Below are positions 47,407-60,000 of a stretch of 64,000 nucleotides of DNA, piece after piece. Numbering within the stretch: position 1 is the stretch's first letter; each line of letters begins with the position of its first letter. The notes beneath the pieces were generated by a model, which was not told the DNA's origin, made no database searches, and saw nothing but the letters and a program-made list of their open reading frames with translations. Origin of the DNA: Augochlora pura (taxonomy: Eukaryota; Arthropoda; Insecta; Hymenoptera; Halictidae). The translations under genes and the position numbers were made by a program. The stretch covers positions 3,658,001 to 3,722,000 of the forward strand of contig NC_135777.1 of the NCBI RefSeq assembly GCF_028453695.1, in the 5' to 3' direction.

Positions 47407-50400
47407 TTAACTATTCTTTTGCGCGACTTTGGTTATGACAGTCTTCACTTCGGTGTATCCTTCGAGACCGTAGACTCCCATTTCCCTTCCGTGGCCAGAC
47501 ATCTTGTAACCACCGAACGGCACTTGGGGTGCCAACGCGTTGTACGTGTTCACCCTGAAAGCGACGCCAACATCGTTGTTAAAAGAACAGCACTGCAACT
47601 CTTTCCAATTCCATGCAGACTCATAACCTTGAAATACTCACCAAACTGTGCCAGCTCGCAGACCTTGGACGACATAATTTGCCTTGTCGATATCTTTCGT
47701 GAACACTGCAGCCGCTAGACCATAGTCCGTATTGTTGGCTCTGTGAATCACTTCGTTCAAGCTGCTGAATTTCAGGATTTGTTGAACCGGCCCAAAGATC
47801 TGCGGTTAAGTCACGTTCGTTGGTTACAGTTTATAATTATATAAGCTAATTAGGATTATCTTATCTCGATCAGGTATCCTACCTCTTCCTTGGCAATCGT
47901 CATTTCATCCGTAACATCGGCGAACACCGTAGGTGCGATGTAATATCCTTTTTCACCCTTACGAGATCCACCGGATACTAAATTCGCCCCTTGTTTCTTG
48001 CCCGACTCTATCATTGACAATATCTTTTCCGTTTGTTCCCGGTCGATCTAGTTATGTAAAAATGTATGACCCAGTATAGATTGTGAGTTATTAACATATT
48101 ACCGTATTTAGACAGGGAAAGTTTCCTTTGACTGCTCGAAAAATGCCGGAGACATAAATAGCGTTTTTACATATTATGTATATAGCACATCTGTTATAAC
48201 ATACGTCCAATGCGACATTCAAAGTGGTTTTCATTTAGCAGAATAATAATCATTATACAAAAAGCCTTTAACTTGTATAAAAAGCTATTTGATATTTTAA
48301 AACAACGTTTTGTTCGACATTTTAGCGAAGTAGAATTGTTTAATCTTTTTGTAAAGTGATGCAACAGAGTCGAGATTTTAAAACAAACAGCCTGGACCGT
48401 ATAATGTTATCGTCATCCGAAAATCATGGGATTCATTATCGATACCTGAGGTCCTTGCTCCACGTTTAAGTCGAACGGGTCGCCGACTATTCTAGAGTTA
48501 GCTCTAGCCGCGCTCTTCTCCACAAACTCGTCGTAAATGCTATCTTCGACGAAGGTTCTGGAGCCAGCGCAACAGCATTGACCCTGAAGCAAAAATGTCA
48601 TACAGAACCGCGAAGACATCGCCCATTAACCCTTCCGCTACCGGCGATTTCTCCGCCGCGGCACTATCGCTGCAAAACATTGCTCCATTTTATGCAAAGC
48701 GATTCTCGTCAGTTGCATTTTATGGGGAGAGAATGTGGTAACGAAAGGGTTAAAACAGTCTCGAAATTGCGATCGGTACCATGTTGAAGAACAGGCCGAA
48801 ATGAGCGGTCTCCACGGCATGGTCGAGATCAGAGTCCTTTAAGATTATGTTCGGCGACTTTCCACCGAGTTCCAGAGTAGTCCTCTTCAGCTTGCTCATC
48901 GCAGCTCCCTTCTTGATCAATTGTCCTACCTCCGTGGATCCCGTGAATGCGATCTTGTCGACGAGATCATGATTAACTAACGCGGCTCCTGCTTTACCAA
49001 AACCAGGAACTACGTTAACGACTCCGTTAGGGAATCCGGCTTCCTTCGTCAGTTGAGCTATGTACAGAGCTGTCAACGGCGTTTGTTCCGCGGGCTTCAG
49101 AACGATAACGTTTCCTGCGGAAAGTTGTTTCGAAAGTATAACAAAACTATTACCGTGATAACTTTCTTGATAAGATAACATAGCTCGGCGCATGAAAGGT
49201 CAGCTAATACGACAACGTATGATCTCGGATCGGTGGCTACGTCAAAGAAACGTTAGGAAATACTTTATATTTAGCATTTGCAGTCTGGGCACCCACCTGT
49301 AGCTAGAGCGGGCCCCACCTTCCAAGACATCATCAGAAGCGGGAAGTTCCATGGTATAATCTGACCACAAACGCCTACCGGTTCGTGGCGAGTGTAAGCA
49401 AAATATGGTCCGTCCATCGGTATCACTTTGCCATGGTTCTTGTCTGCCCAGCCTGCGTAATATCTGATTGCGGATATGCTAGCCGGAACGTCGAAACCGT
49501 ATGCGGTCGCATATGGCTTGCCATTGTCCAGCGTCTCCAACGACTAAACATATTCGACGAAAAAATACTTAGAGTGTCGCTGCTGAAGACGACTTTTTAC
49601 TGTAACGAATCGGTTCGAGCTCAAAAAAGGAGGTCGTGTATAAAATGTTTGCTATAGTTTAGATGAACAAGATTTAAAAAAGACGCAAGAGAGCGCGCCA
49701 ATTGATAAGCTGAACTGCTACGGATAAAAGAGGAACTAATATTATAAATTGTAATATGTATTTGCACTATAAAAAAAAAAAGGTAATGACGGGTATCGGA
49801 TTACTGTTGCCGTTGTGAGTCATCAAAACCGTGTTCTCGTGACCTTACCGCGAGGTAGGTGCGGTCTCGTTCCATCAAATCGGCGAGCCTGTGCAACAAT
49901 ACACCTCGCGCTGAAGCGTCCATCGTTCTCCACGGTGAACCAAATTTGAAGGCCTTGTTGGCGGCGTTCACGGCCATGTCTATGTCAGCAGCGTCGCCTT
50001 CTTGAACTTCTGCGATCACTTCCTCGGTCGAAGGGTTCACCGTGGGGAATGTTTTCCCGTTTTTCGAATGATGCCATTCGTTATTGATGAAGATCTACAA
50101 TAGATGCCCACGATTAACAGCCAGTCAACGTTTGACAGATTATTGAAGACAACTAGGACAAATAGGAAACAATTGGGACAACTAGGACGCGATTAAGACA
50201 CCTAGGAGGCGATTAAGACGACTAGGAGGCGATTAGGACAACTAGGAGGCGATTACGACAACTAGGAGGCGATTAGGACAACTAGGAGGCGATCAAGCAG
50301 TAAACGAAAAATATTATGGAACTCAAATATTTGCACCAGGATGCAAATATCTCTGGACGAGGTTCTCTACCGATAGCCTTTATTTCTAGCTACCAGCCGA

Positions 50401-51221
50401 GATAAGATAAAAGTATTAGCAAATCTGGTTAACCGGTGTTTGACGTACACAGATGTGCGATATGATTGCGGGTTGATTTCTTCAATACTGCCGGACGGTA
50501 TCGCATACATTACAGAACGTTGGCGCCTCGCCAAATGCCGTTCGTGTCAATGGAATGCGATATACGGAGTAACTAGAAATAAACCTAGAAATAAGCGTGC
50601 GCATCCGATCGTTTTGTTTATTTTGATATCATCGCACCATAGCATCATCGTACCATATCGGTACCAGTCCAACAAAGAATCTATTAGTCGATACCGTTCT
50701 TACTTGTGTATTCGAAGGTTTCCGTTTTTAGTTAAATAGTTTTACAAGCATGAATAAATCAAACTTATCGTGTTCACATTATCCGCGTCCTATTATTATA
50801 CGATATGAACACGAATGTTGTGAAGTGATATCTAATATATTCACTTAATATATTAGATAAGAAATTATTTGAACGTTATGCGCCATATGTTACAATTTTG
50901 AATAATTATATTTGCAAAATTGATTTGCTATTCTACACGCGAAATGGAATATCGTAATCGTCGCGTACGTGCTACGTTGTTAGCGAAAGTGTTAATTGAA
51001 CGCTTTAATTGTTAATCCGTATCGGGATTCTCTACGTATTACGGTGTCATAGATTGTAGAATTATGTACGCACGCGATAGTAATGACGTGCAATGACTGG
51101 TGCATATTGTTGCTCCACAGTCGTTAAAAGATAAATACTATTATTATCTATTTAACGCTATTAAATGGTAATTACTCACGCCAGTGTACATGATTGATGG
51201 ATTCTTCTCCGGCGCTGGCAT
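47407..51221 (-). CDS. Aldh: NAD-dependent aldehyde dehydrogenase (ALDH1A/ALDH2 class), eight coding exons
   Basis: Exons in transcript order: 51221-51180, 50094-49849, 49543-49297, 49114-48780, 48583-48446, 48047-47883, 47799-47642 and 47554-47407. All junctions are GT-AG and phase-consistent; the product is 492 aa, full length for the class. Visible motifs: IPWNFPLLM with the substrate-orienting Asn, the nucleotide-binding FTGSTEVG, the general-base Glu in LELGGKSPN, the catalytic Cys in GQCCCAGSR, and the class-typical end PFGGYKMSGHGREMG. The enzyme oxidises aldehydes (acetaldehyde, retinal or lipid aldehydes) to acids with NAD+. The first exon encodes MPAPEKNPSIMYTG and runs straight into IFINNEWH, with no mitochondrial presequence, so a cytosolic enzyme is inferred; an unseen alternative first exon could add one. 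AATAAA on the minus strand at 47337-47342 lies about 65 bp past the stop. Confidence 0.97.
48048..48445 (-). other. ALDH intron 5
   Basis: A 398-bp AT-rich intron with no recognised element. Confidence 0.8.
48630..48749. mobile_element. TTAA-type MITE, 120 bp, nearly filling ALDH intron 4
   Basis: TTAA (48626-48629) precedes CCCTTCCGCTACC, and GGTAACGAAAGGG is followed by TTAA (48750-48753). The ends match at 11 of 13 bases. The host intron (48584-48779) is only 196 bp. Confidence 0.6.
50095..51179 (-). other. ALDH intron 1
   Basis: A 1.1-kb intron holding a 20-bp minisatellite (50145-50294) and a perfect 13-bp palindrome with a 5-nt loop (50829-50859). Nothing else recognised. Confidence 0.75.
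50145..50294. repeat. Minisatellite, 20-bp unit, about seven copies
   Basis: The unit GGACAACTAGGAGGCGATTA repeats head to tail from about 50145 to 50294, with more variable copies at the left end. It lies in ALDH intron 1, and 20 is not a multiple of three, so it is not coding. Confidence 0.9.
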
Positions 51222-54200
51222 GTTCGCCGTGGAAAAGTACCGTGGTAAACGGAGCTTGCTTAATGATCGAAGCATGATGCCGGTTCTGCTATGCGAATAC
51301 GCTGAGGTTAACTATACCAATCGTTCAACGACGTCGTTCGTTTTGGTACTACCGGCGAGCGCCACACCGTACCCTAATATCTTCCACAATGCCAGATGCG
51401 CGCTTTTCATCTATCAGCTACTGCAGAACGGTCGTCTCGCGCACAGGGCCGTACAAATGCGTCGTACAGTGTTTTCCTCCTATTCACGTTTCCGGATTCG
51501 TTCAAATTTCAATCAGCATCTTCGAAATTTATTCGTTTCGCCGGCAAACGTAACATGCACCTCTCTATTCAGAAAACACCCCTTTAGTATCGTTTTCTAT
51601 CTAAGAAAATAGAATTAAAGGAAACAACTGTGTCGATGATTTCTGCAATTTATTGGTCAGGGGAATCTAGTTACTTGAACAGTAGGGCCATTGGCAGATC
51701 TTGTGAATCGTCTTTTGTTACTGCTGGATGAGATAAAGGTTAGGAAAGTTCCCTAGATCGTTTGTGCGTCACTGTATCCTTGTCAGAGACATAACGGTGA
51801 CGAATCTTTTCGGCGGGATTAATTAGAAAATTTAGAGAGTTACGAGATCAACTTTAAAATTTAGACTATTTTCTGAGTAGACGATTGCGGAAATTGGATT
51901 TTTATTTGCTCTATGGTTTTTGGAGCATAGTAAGAAGATTTATCCTCGCATTTCTCGAGGCTACAGCTTTATTTATTAGCCAGGGTCGATATAAAAATTG
52001 TCTTTGCTCCGATTGGCTGACGATTTAATGCTGAAACAGGTTTAAATGCATGGTAAAATGATGGGGTAATGGGGCTTACTCCGTGCAGTGGTGGGTCCCA
52101 TTACCGTTGTAGGGTTGTCCAAGTCTTGGAACTACTAAGGATGTTTACCTCATAAGCAGCGTAGCTTTGACACCGCTGAAGGCCAGCTTGCCTGTTAACC
52201 ATTGCTTGTTATATCTATCTCTAAATAGAATCTATTTCTTACTTTAGTGTCTAGTTGTTGAAAAAATAGGTGTCAGTGAATTTTATCAAAATCGCCGGTC
52301 TTTTATTTGCTATGCAGACTTAAATCAAAATTGTATGAAAAAGAAACATGTGGAAACATGTGGACATAAATGTCCAAAAATTGTTTTTTCCCCAAAAGGA
52401 AGTCCGCTTGTGCGCCGGTACGTCGTGGGAACATGGGTGATCGCTGGGTGAGTCGCAATCAGAACGCGTCATTGCTGCGATGTTCGGGTTTTCGTATCAA
52501 ATCGTTCGTTTATTAAACTCTATTCACTTTACATTAACAGAAGATTGCGTTGTACTATATGCTAAACGTAGACAACAAACGTTGAATCGTACAATCGAAA
52601 CACGATCGATTTTTTACTGTAATCGCTCGAGGAAACGCGCGTTCCATTTTGTACTGCTTTCGAATGCGTCTCATGAATTATCGAATGACGTATCTTTTTT
52701 TTTTTATCTTGCCGATGATTCCTGAATAAGAAGAACGACTGTTCCGTCGTGCCACCTCTTGGAATCTGATTCCCGAGGGAGACATAGGACAGACGACAGG
52801 GGGAGGTTGGTGGTGGTAGTGGTGGTGGTGGGGGGACAGAGACAGAGATGTACACATAGATCGTAGGCGGTTTGCGTGAATGGGTCTTTGAGAATCGTTT
52901 TCGCCGTCCCTGCATGTATACGCGTGGGTTTGTGAATTACGTGTTCCACGTGTCCGTGACTCGTGACAGAAAAACGAAACCGAAACGCTTCTCGCTGAGA
53001 GAGTCGAAGCCGATGAAACGAGCGAATCAATTTTATTAATAGAACTTGAATATAATTGACCTGTTTAGCATTATCTCTTATATAAACTCGAGAAATTATA
53101 ACGATGTCGGTGACTTTGTTTTTTGTTCGTGTAATAATTGTCGTGGATCACGTATCCTCGCTAAAACGATCGAGCTGTTCGCAAACACGTGACGCGTTGT
53201 CCGATACTCGCAAAAGCAAACAGTGTGTGTTCATGCGCGCGCGCGTACGTGTGTGTGTGTGTGTGAGAGAGATAGAGAAAGAGAGAACAAAGATAGAAAG
53301 AGAGACAGAGTAGTGACAAAACGAATTACACGCACTGATTAGGTGCCGGCGAATAACTGATAGCTTCATTGTTCGGATAACAGCAGAGAGAAAGAGAACA
53401 AAACAGGAGAGAACGGTCACGATCGTTTTATGTAACAAGTGTTTAATTGTATTCTGTGAACATGACATTTATTTCGAGAGAGAGAGAGAGAGAGAGTAAT
53501 CGTATGTACAAGACTCGCGAGACCACGCGGCGAGTGTGTACCTGCGCGCGACCGAGCGTTTAGGCTCAAGGATAGGTGACGTTCCTCGGAGAGAGGATCC
53601 GGGACGTCGCTTATGGCCCCGAAATCGTCGTAGGCTCCGCCATTCTTTTTTTCTTTTGTCCCTGACAGCCCCGAAACGGAAATGAAACGAACGGATACGG
53701 CGATCAATCGGAACCGAAAATTCGAACGTTCACAACGTCTTTTTCGTTTAATCGATATCTCTGTTCTCGGTTTACTAGGCATGCACGTCACATCCAGAAT
53801 TTGTTCTCGTAAACTCTTTCGACTAAAATATAGATCTCGTCAACAAAGAGGGCGCCGGCCACGGTTCGACTCGCGGCGAAACTGTCCGCGGTCCCGCAGG
53901 AGGGAATTGACTACCTTGACAGATGCGGCCGTCGGTTTTGTAATCGCGTACCGCAAAAGCGATGGCAATAACGCCTTTAGAATCGTGCGATGTCCGTTCG
54001 ACAAACGGTGAACAAAGAACACGGCGCGCGCACGCGGTCGAACGAGACGTTTATCTCTTCGGACACCGTCGGCCGGAATTTATCGTCGACGTTTTCTACT
54101 ACGGCTTCGTTAAATCTCTAATCCTTTGCGGTCGTGTCAAGTTAGGCGCGACGCTGGTCGGAATTCAGTTTCGTTGAACGAATAGTATATAATACTTAAT

Positions 54201-57083
54201 GTGCGAGATTAAATGGGAAAAATGATTTGATGGATTCTCTTTTAAATTTTAGATATTATGCAACGCAGTAATGCATCTTGACAAAAGATCTATGACTAAA
54301 GAGACATAAAAGTAAAAGGAATAAATGAATAGCTGCGGTGGCCGATAGTAGACACGCAGAGAGTAGATACGACCGTAAAGGGTTATTATGCAATCGTTGC
54401 ATAAGAAAACACAGGGAAATGAACATTCGCGACAGGTGGAATTCAAGTGCTCACACTTGTTCCAATTTAAGTAACGATGACGTCTAAATCCTATTACTTT
54501 ATACGTTCTCAATATTTGTCACGTTATTTTAGGTATATTATTAACAATGATTTTCTACAAAAGACATTCAATTGAACTCCGTCGTTTAAAAAATGTATAA
54601 AACGAAAATCAATTACACACACACACACACGCACGCACAAAACTGTCATAATTCAGACAATGATTTCGAGTTCTACCGGCGCTGGGTTTCAAATAAGTAG
54701 AAAAATTAGCTGTCAATTACCGCGATTAATAAAGTGAATCCAACACACGTGTATAACGTAATCATGTATATAATATATGTGTAACAGATTTTATTTAATT
54801 AATCGCAGCTATCAGCAGCCGATTTTTCTACTTCTCAACTCCTCTTTCTTCTTTCATTCCCACGTGTCTTTTCTATTCTACGATCGCTTACGAAAAGATT
54901 TAACGAATCCGCGATATGAAATGTCGACAATTCGATCGACGATGTCCACGAAAAACAGATGCCTCGTTCCACTGTACGACGCAGGGTCGACGCGTCGCGC
55001 TCTACCAACGAGAAGAAGACATCACGACCTCTCGCTCCTGTCTCCGTTCCATCGGTGATCGTTGACCGGTGATAACCGTTTTCTAAAAATTGCTCGAGAG
55101 ACGACGATCCCGACGAGAACCTGTTACATCGTCGCACGAACTCGGCCCGACCTTCGCCAGGAATGCGAACGCGTCTCTTCCGTTGCTCGTCCGTATAAAA
55201 ACGTGGTTCGTCGGTTCCGCGAATGCGACGCGCGGTCTTCATAGAAAAGAAGGAAAAACGGAGCTCGACGACCGACAGACTGCTGGAAATTTCCAAAAGT
55301 TAACACCACCGGTGTCGCGGGGGTGTGGGTCGAGCGCGTTCGAGCGATTCGCGCGGCGCGACGAAGGGAATCTCGTCGATTGTACAACGCGTTGGAGAAG
55401 TAACCGCGCTCGCGCGCGCGCGCGCCGATTTTCCCGCGGCGGTCTCCTGAAAGAGCGATCAACGGGCGCCGATACGATCTGTACGGCCGTACGACGATGA
55501 ATTTTTAATGCGTCGAAAAAGGGAATCGCGTCGGACGATCTAGATGGTTGAATCGCGACTCACGCGTGCACGTATGATGGCGTGCGATCGTCGCGAGAAA
55601 CCGGCAGCGCGCGTTAACCGATCGACCCGGTGTGCACGATCGAGTCGGCGGTCGACCGACGCGGTGGACGCGACGTGCCTCGGTGTTTTGCGCGTACGAA
55701 GGCCGGCATCCTCGTCCAGGCTTCTCCTGCAGTTCTTCTTCGTCGAGTATACGCGTTAGTTTAAAAGGTCGGTGATATATAAAAAACGGTTTTATTCGAG
55801 ATCTAGCAGGAGCACGCCGCGATCAGTGAACTCGTAAATACAAGTACGGTGGTTCGCGCGACGATCATCGCGGCCCGATATACGTTATCGTCGCGAACCG
55901 GTTGCCTCCCGTGAACAGGAACGCGGGATTCTATGCGTATGTCCCGTCTGTTCGGCATCGATCGTGATCGAGAGGCGTTTCGGGTGTCGCGCGGGATAAT
56001 TAGAAACGAACCGCTTCGCGGTCCTCGAACGACGATACGGCGGCCGATCGACGAGCAGGAGCCCGTTAAGGGGCCGGGAACCATAGGTCCGACACTCTTC
56101 TACACCATTTTCGAACAGTGTTTCAACTGCTGTCCTTGGCTAACGTCATTTTCTAGAAATAAAACTTGACTTCGATTAGGATATTTCAATCTGAAGCTAC
56201 GATAGGGTGCACTAATAACATGTATAATATAGTTAGCCATATAATGAGAAATTGACAAAAATTATTGACTTTTATGAAAAGAAAAGAATGCCTGCAACAG
56301 TATTCGAATCCTAGCGCAGCTGTTGCACAGTCACATTTATTTATTAATTTACTTATTGAATTTGTACGTGAGACAATCCATTAGTTTATCAAATAAAACA
56401 CGTCGCAATTTATTCTTTCTTTATAAACCGCGTTTCCAAGATTGAAAAATGGCTTGTTTCAACGTAATATCATCCAAAATTATTTAATCTACAGCTATAT
56501 ACATGTATCTAATTATTATGTATATGATTCCACGACCACATTGAATTTTAATTTGACGAAAAGATATTGCCCTTCGCGCCAGTTGAAACACTTCTCCAAA
56601 ATCCGCGTGCAAGAGTGGTAAACCTACGTCGGGAACAGACCCCGCGCCCCGTAGGCGTGATCCGATCTGCCACGGGCCTGGCCCTAGCTCCTGTGGGCGT
56701 GGTCCGAGCTCGTCGAGCAACCACCGTAGATTATTAGAAACCGATCGCCGCGGGAACAGAGCAGAGTCGGGCGTTATTCGAATAAAATTCGATTCCGACG
56801 ATGTTTCGAATAAAATTTGATTCGAGACATATCCCCCTAATAATAAATCCTTCAAACAAATCCTTCGAGTCAAATTTGATTCGAATAATATTCCGAGTAA
56901 ATTCTTCGAACAATATTTCGAGTTCTAATAAAATTTGATCAGTTACCGAAACTGTCGAGCGGAGCGCCTCGACGCCGCCCACTTCTCTCCCCTCCCCCCT
57001 CTCTGTCCCCTTCAGCATCGGTTCGCTACGGTCCGCGGGACGATGCCGCGCGATAATTTCAAACTAGTTATGCTGGAAGATCG
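51222..57083. other. Gene-free stretch between ALDH 5' end and GABA-B receptor 3' end
   Basis: The ALDH promoter should lie near the left edge, and the receptor 3'UTR near the right edge. Between them are a TGG/GTGG microsatellite (52807-52835), GT and GA tracts (53245-53310 and 53478-53498), an AC tract (54614-54630), a TTAA-type MITE remnant (54122-54383) and a strikingly CpG-rich block (about 54900-56100). No recognisable protein. Confidence 0.6.
54122..54383. mobile_element. Decayed TTAA-type MITE, ~260 bp
   Basis: Left end TCCTTTGCGGTCGT (flank CTAA) and right end ACGACCGTAAAGGG (flank TTAT) are inverted matches at 11 of 14 or better. They resemble the CCCTTTGCAGTCG ends of the 29708 element. 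The target duplication is mutated. Confidence 0.5.
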
Positions 57084-60000
57084 TTAGAGGTACTCGACGA
57101 TATCGCATTTGATGGATATATTCGGACAGCTGGCCACGCTGGCCCCGTAGCCGCCCCTCGAGCTTTTGTGTCTTTCGGTGAGCAGCTTTTGAAAGATTGG
57201 CAGGATCGTGAGGTCCAGCAGCTTGCCGTCCGACACGGCGCTGTACATTTCCGACACGTTCACCGCCGAACCGCCGACAGCGTCCGCGCTGGTGGCCACG
57301 GACCCGCCGACGCCGCTGCCGATACCGATCCCGCCGCCGGCGCCGTTCCCGTCGACGCCACCGGAACCGCCTCCGACCCGCGGGCTGGCGCTTGCGAACT
57401 TGTTGTTGTGGATCGTCGCGACGTTCGGCGTGCTCTGCACGTACTCCAGCCGAGCCTGCTGCCGGAGCTTGGACTCGGTGTGCCTGCACTCCCGTATCCT
57501 ACGCGCAGCCCGGTGCGGACACTCGATCACCGCGTGACCGTCCGTACGCAGCCGGGCACACTTCTCGCGCGATCGCTCCGACACCGATCGCTGGATGATC
57601 GTTGAAACGGACTCCTCGCCTTTCTCTGGAACCAGACGTATGTTAGAACGTTTCTGTGTACAGAATCATTGGCTCGAATCGGGGATTCGATATCAGGGAT
57701 CGATGGACTGTCGAGAAAGTCGTTCGAAATTGTGACCATAATTATGAAACTGGTCCAAGTCATACATTTCTTGTTTCGAGATATTTAACCCTCTTAGTAC
57801 CGGCCAAAACAGTCTGTATCTGAGCGAAATGTTTAAAACTCGTTTGACGAAGTTTGATAAAGTTTCGGAAAGAAATTGCAAGAATTTTGAAAAGCCTGAT
57901 AAATAACAAATTCAAAAAGGGAGAAGAAATAAGAACTGAAATTGTTGTTTAATAAAAATATTAAGAAAACTATCTTTCCAACAATAGCCAACAACGATAT
58001 ATCGTTGTTCGGTACTAAGAGGGTTAATGAATTGCATTTGCTTAAATTAAAATATATTTTATATTTTAGAAACGAATCACGGAGCAACCGAAAAAGGGAA
58101 AAAAATTGTCATTGCCTGGATACCATCACACGTCGGTAATTTTTGGAGATAACCAAGCGGACAGAGCAGCAAAAGAAGCGACCACCCTGTCACCACCAAG
58201 GAACGCACACAAAACCACCCTTCCATATCTCTCGTATACCACATGGCCAACGCTCATGATCGGACTGTCTTATATAAATTTATATTTTGCATAAAGATTG
58301 ACAGTTCGATCATGGGCGTTTTCAACTAATTTCTTTCTTATACAAATTTATATTTTGCATAAAGATTGAAAGAAATTAGTTGAAAATGTACCTCCTCTCT
58401 CAATCACGTTAAAACAATAGAAGCAGTGCCGTGATATTTTTGAAAACTGATCAGGATCACGCCGACGGTATGACGTCACGCGTGGAAATTGGATTTCATT
58501 TGCTTGAAAATTTCTCACTTTTCCCATGATTTTACGCGACTCCACGAGATATCGTATAATTCCCACGCGATTTCACGTGACGCGATATTAGCATACGGTT
58601 CACCATATTTCCCGGCATCTCACCTGTGTCGGAGTAGCTCGCGCTGACAACCGCGGGAACGCTCGGCGAGCTGGCGTTCTGCGAGTCGTACCGCTTCCTC
58701 TGCCGCCTGGGCACCGGTGGTGTTTCCGCGGAGCCGTTTAGGGTCGCGTGAGAATGACCCCGACCACCACCGTGTTTCTCGCAACGGTAACCCGTCCCGG
58801 CGACCAGCGCCCTCCTGTGCCCGCACTCGCCGATCACGTACGATTTGTCGAACGATCCAAGGGTGATCTCGGTTCTCTCCGACTTGGAAACGTTCTCCGT
58901 GGAGATGTAACTGATCGAGTTGATAGGCACGCTAGTTCGCCGAGTTTGGAACAGTTCGTGGTGCGAGTGGGCCATCCCGTTGTTCTTGACAGACGATCTT
59001 CTCTTCAGGGACTGATAGGTCACCGCGGCTGCCGAGGCTGCAAGAGAAACAAGGTTTATTCAATGTCTTCGACGCTGGATCAGAACCGGGATAGTCAACC
59101 CTTTGCACTACGAATTATATCTCAATTTCGTTGCCAGCTGTTTTATTGAAATTTCCTTTAAAGGATTCGTTTCTTGACTGTTACTAATTTTTAGAAATTT
59201 TTACGATTTGTTTATTGCGATATTGATACACTCATCGTATTGTGAACACACTGCTTGTCTTTGTATAAAAGAAAAATGTTCATCATCCCTTAAATGAAAC
59301 AGAAGGTAGTTGGAAATATAGTACTTCTCTTAATGGTGCTAATATAGCGAATTTGTATGTCATACAAATATAATTTATATACGATTATATGCAACTATAT
59401 ACAATTATATAATTTACATACAAATTATCTTAACATAAACACCGTGTGTCGGCTCTCATTCGGATCTCCGTTAAGGGTTAAACGGGTAAAATACTCTTTA
59501 GGTTATAGACTGTAATATATACAATGATTTGATTATTTTAATAACTGATTCAATTGACTCAATGCTGCAATATTTCTAAATCCTTCTATTTCTGCTACTT
59601 CATGTTTCTGCTGTAGCCTATTCTCATTCTGTTACTGTTACATTTACTTCAATTTTTTGCAGTTACTTCGAATAATACTAAAAGGAGAGATTTTTGTAAA
59701 CCAGTCTCTTCAACGTTTAAAAAACCTTCGACTCAGTGTTTCCAGTTTAAAAAATTGATTGCACTTGCATCGTCATCGTCGAAGAATTTTCTAGAACGCT
59801 GGATCTTGAGCTCGGCAGCATTAGCGCCGGTTGAAGCGATAAGGGTCAAAAGGTGCTCGAAGAGTTCCCGTCATGAGTAGGAGATTAGTATTGCTCACCG
59901 GAATGCCGATGCTTCGGCACGAACTGCATCGGCGGAGGGAGGATCGCCTGCTCCAGGTAGTTCTGCTCGTGGAGCTCGCCGAAGGAGACGTTCTTGGTCG

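Larger units (their letters stand above)
57626..58623 (-). other. Last intron of the GABA-B receptor gene
   Basis: A 1-kb intron crowded with element debris: a TTAA-type MITE (57789-58023), a frameshifted RNase H fragment (58100-58250) and a tandem pair of hairpins (58251-58386). Confidence 0.75.

Noticed and set aside
51184..51612. A 142-codon + strand frame overlapping ALDH exon 1
   Set aside because: It is antisense to the well-supported first ALDH exon and shows no protein family features.
52060..52260. A stretch with mixed GC content and short inverted words that looked RNA-like
   Set aside because: I could not fold it convincingly into a tRNA, snRNA or other known class, and no promoter or terminator signals were seen.
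55090..55500. A 136-codon open frame in the CpG-rich block
   Set aside because: Open on both strands because of composition; no homology recognised and no splice context.
59100..59475. A TTAA-type MITE defined by CCCTTTGCACTACGA and AAGGGTTAA
   Set aside because: The left flank is TCAA and the inner parts of the ends do not pair, so I kept it only as a note in the intron entry.
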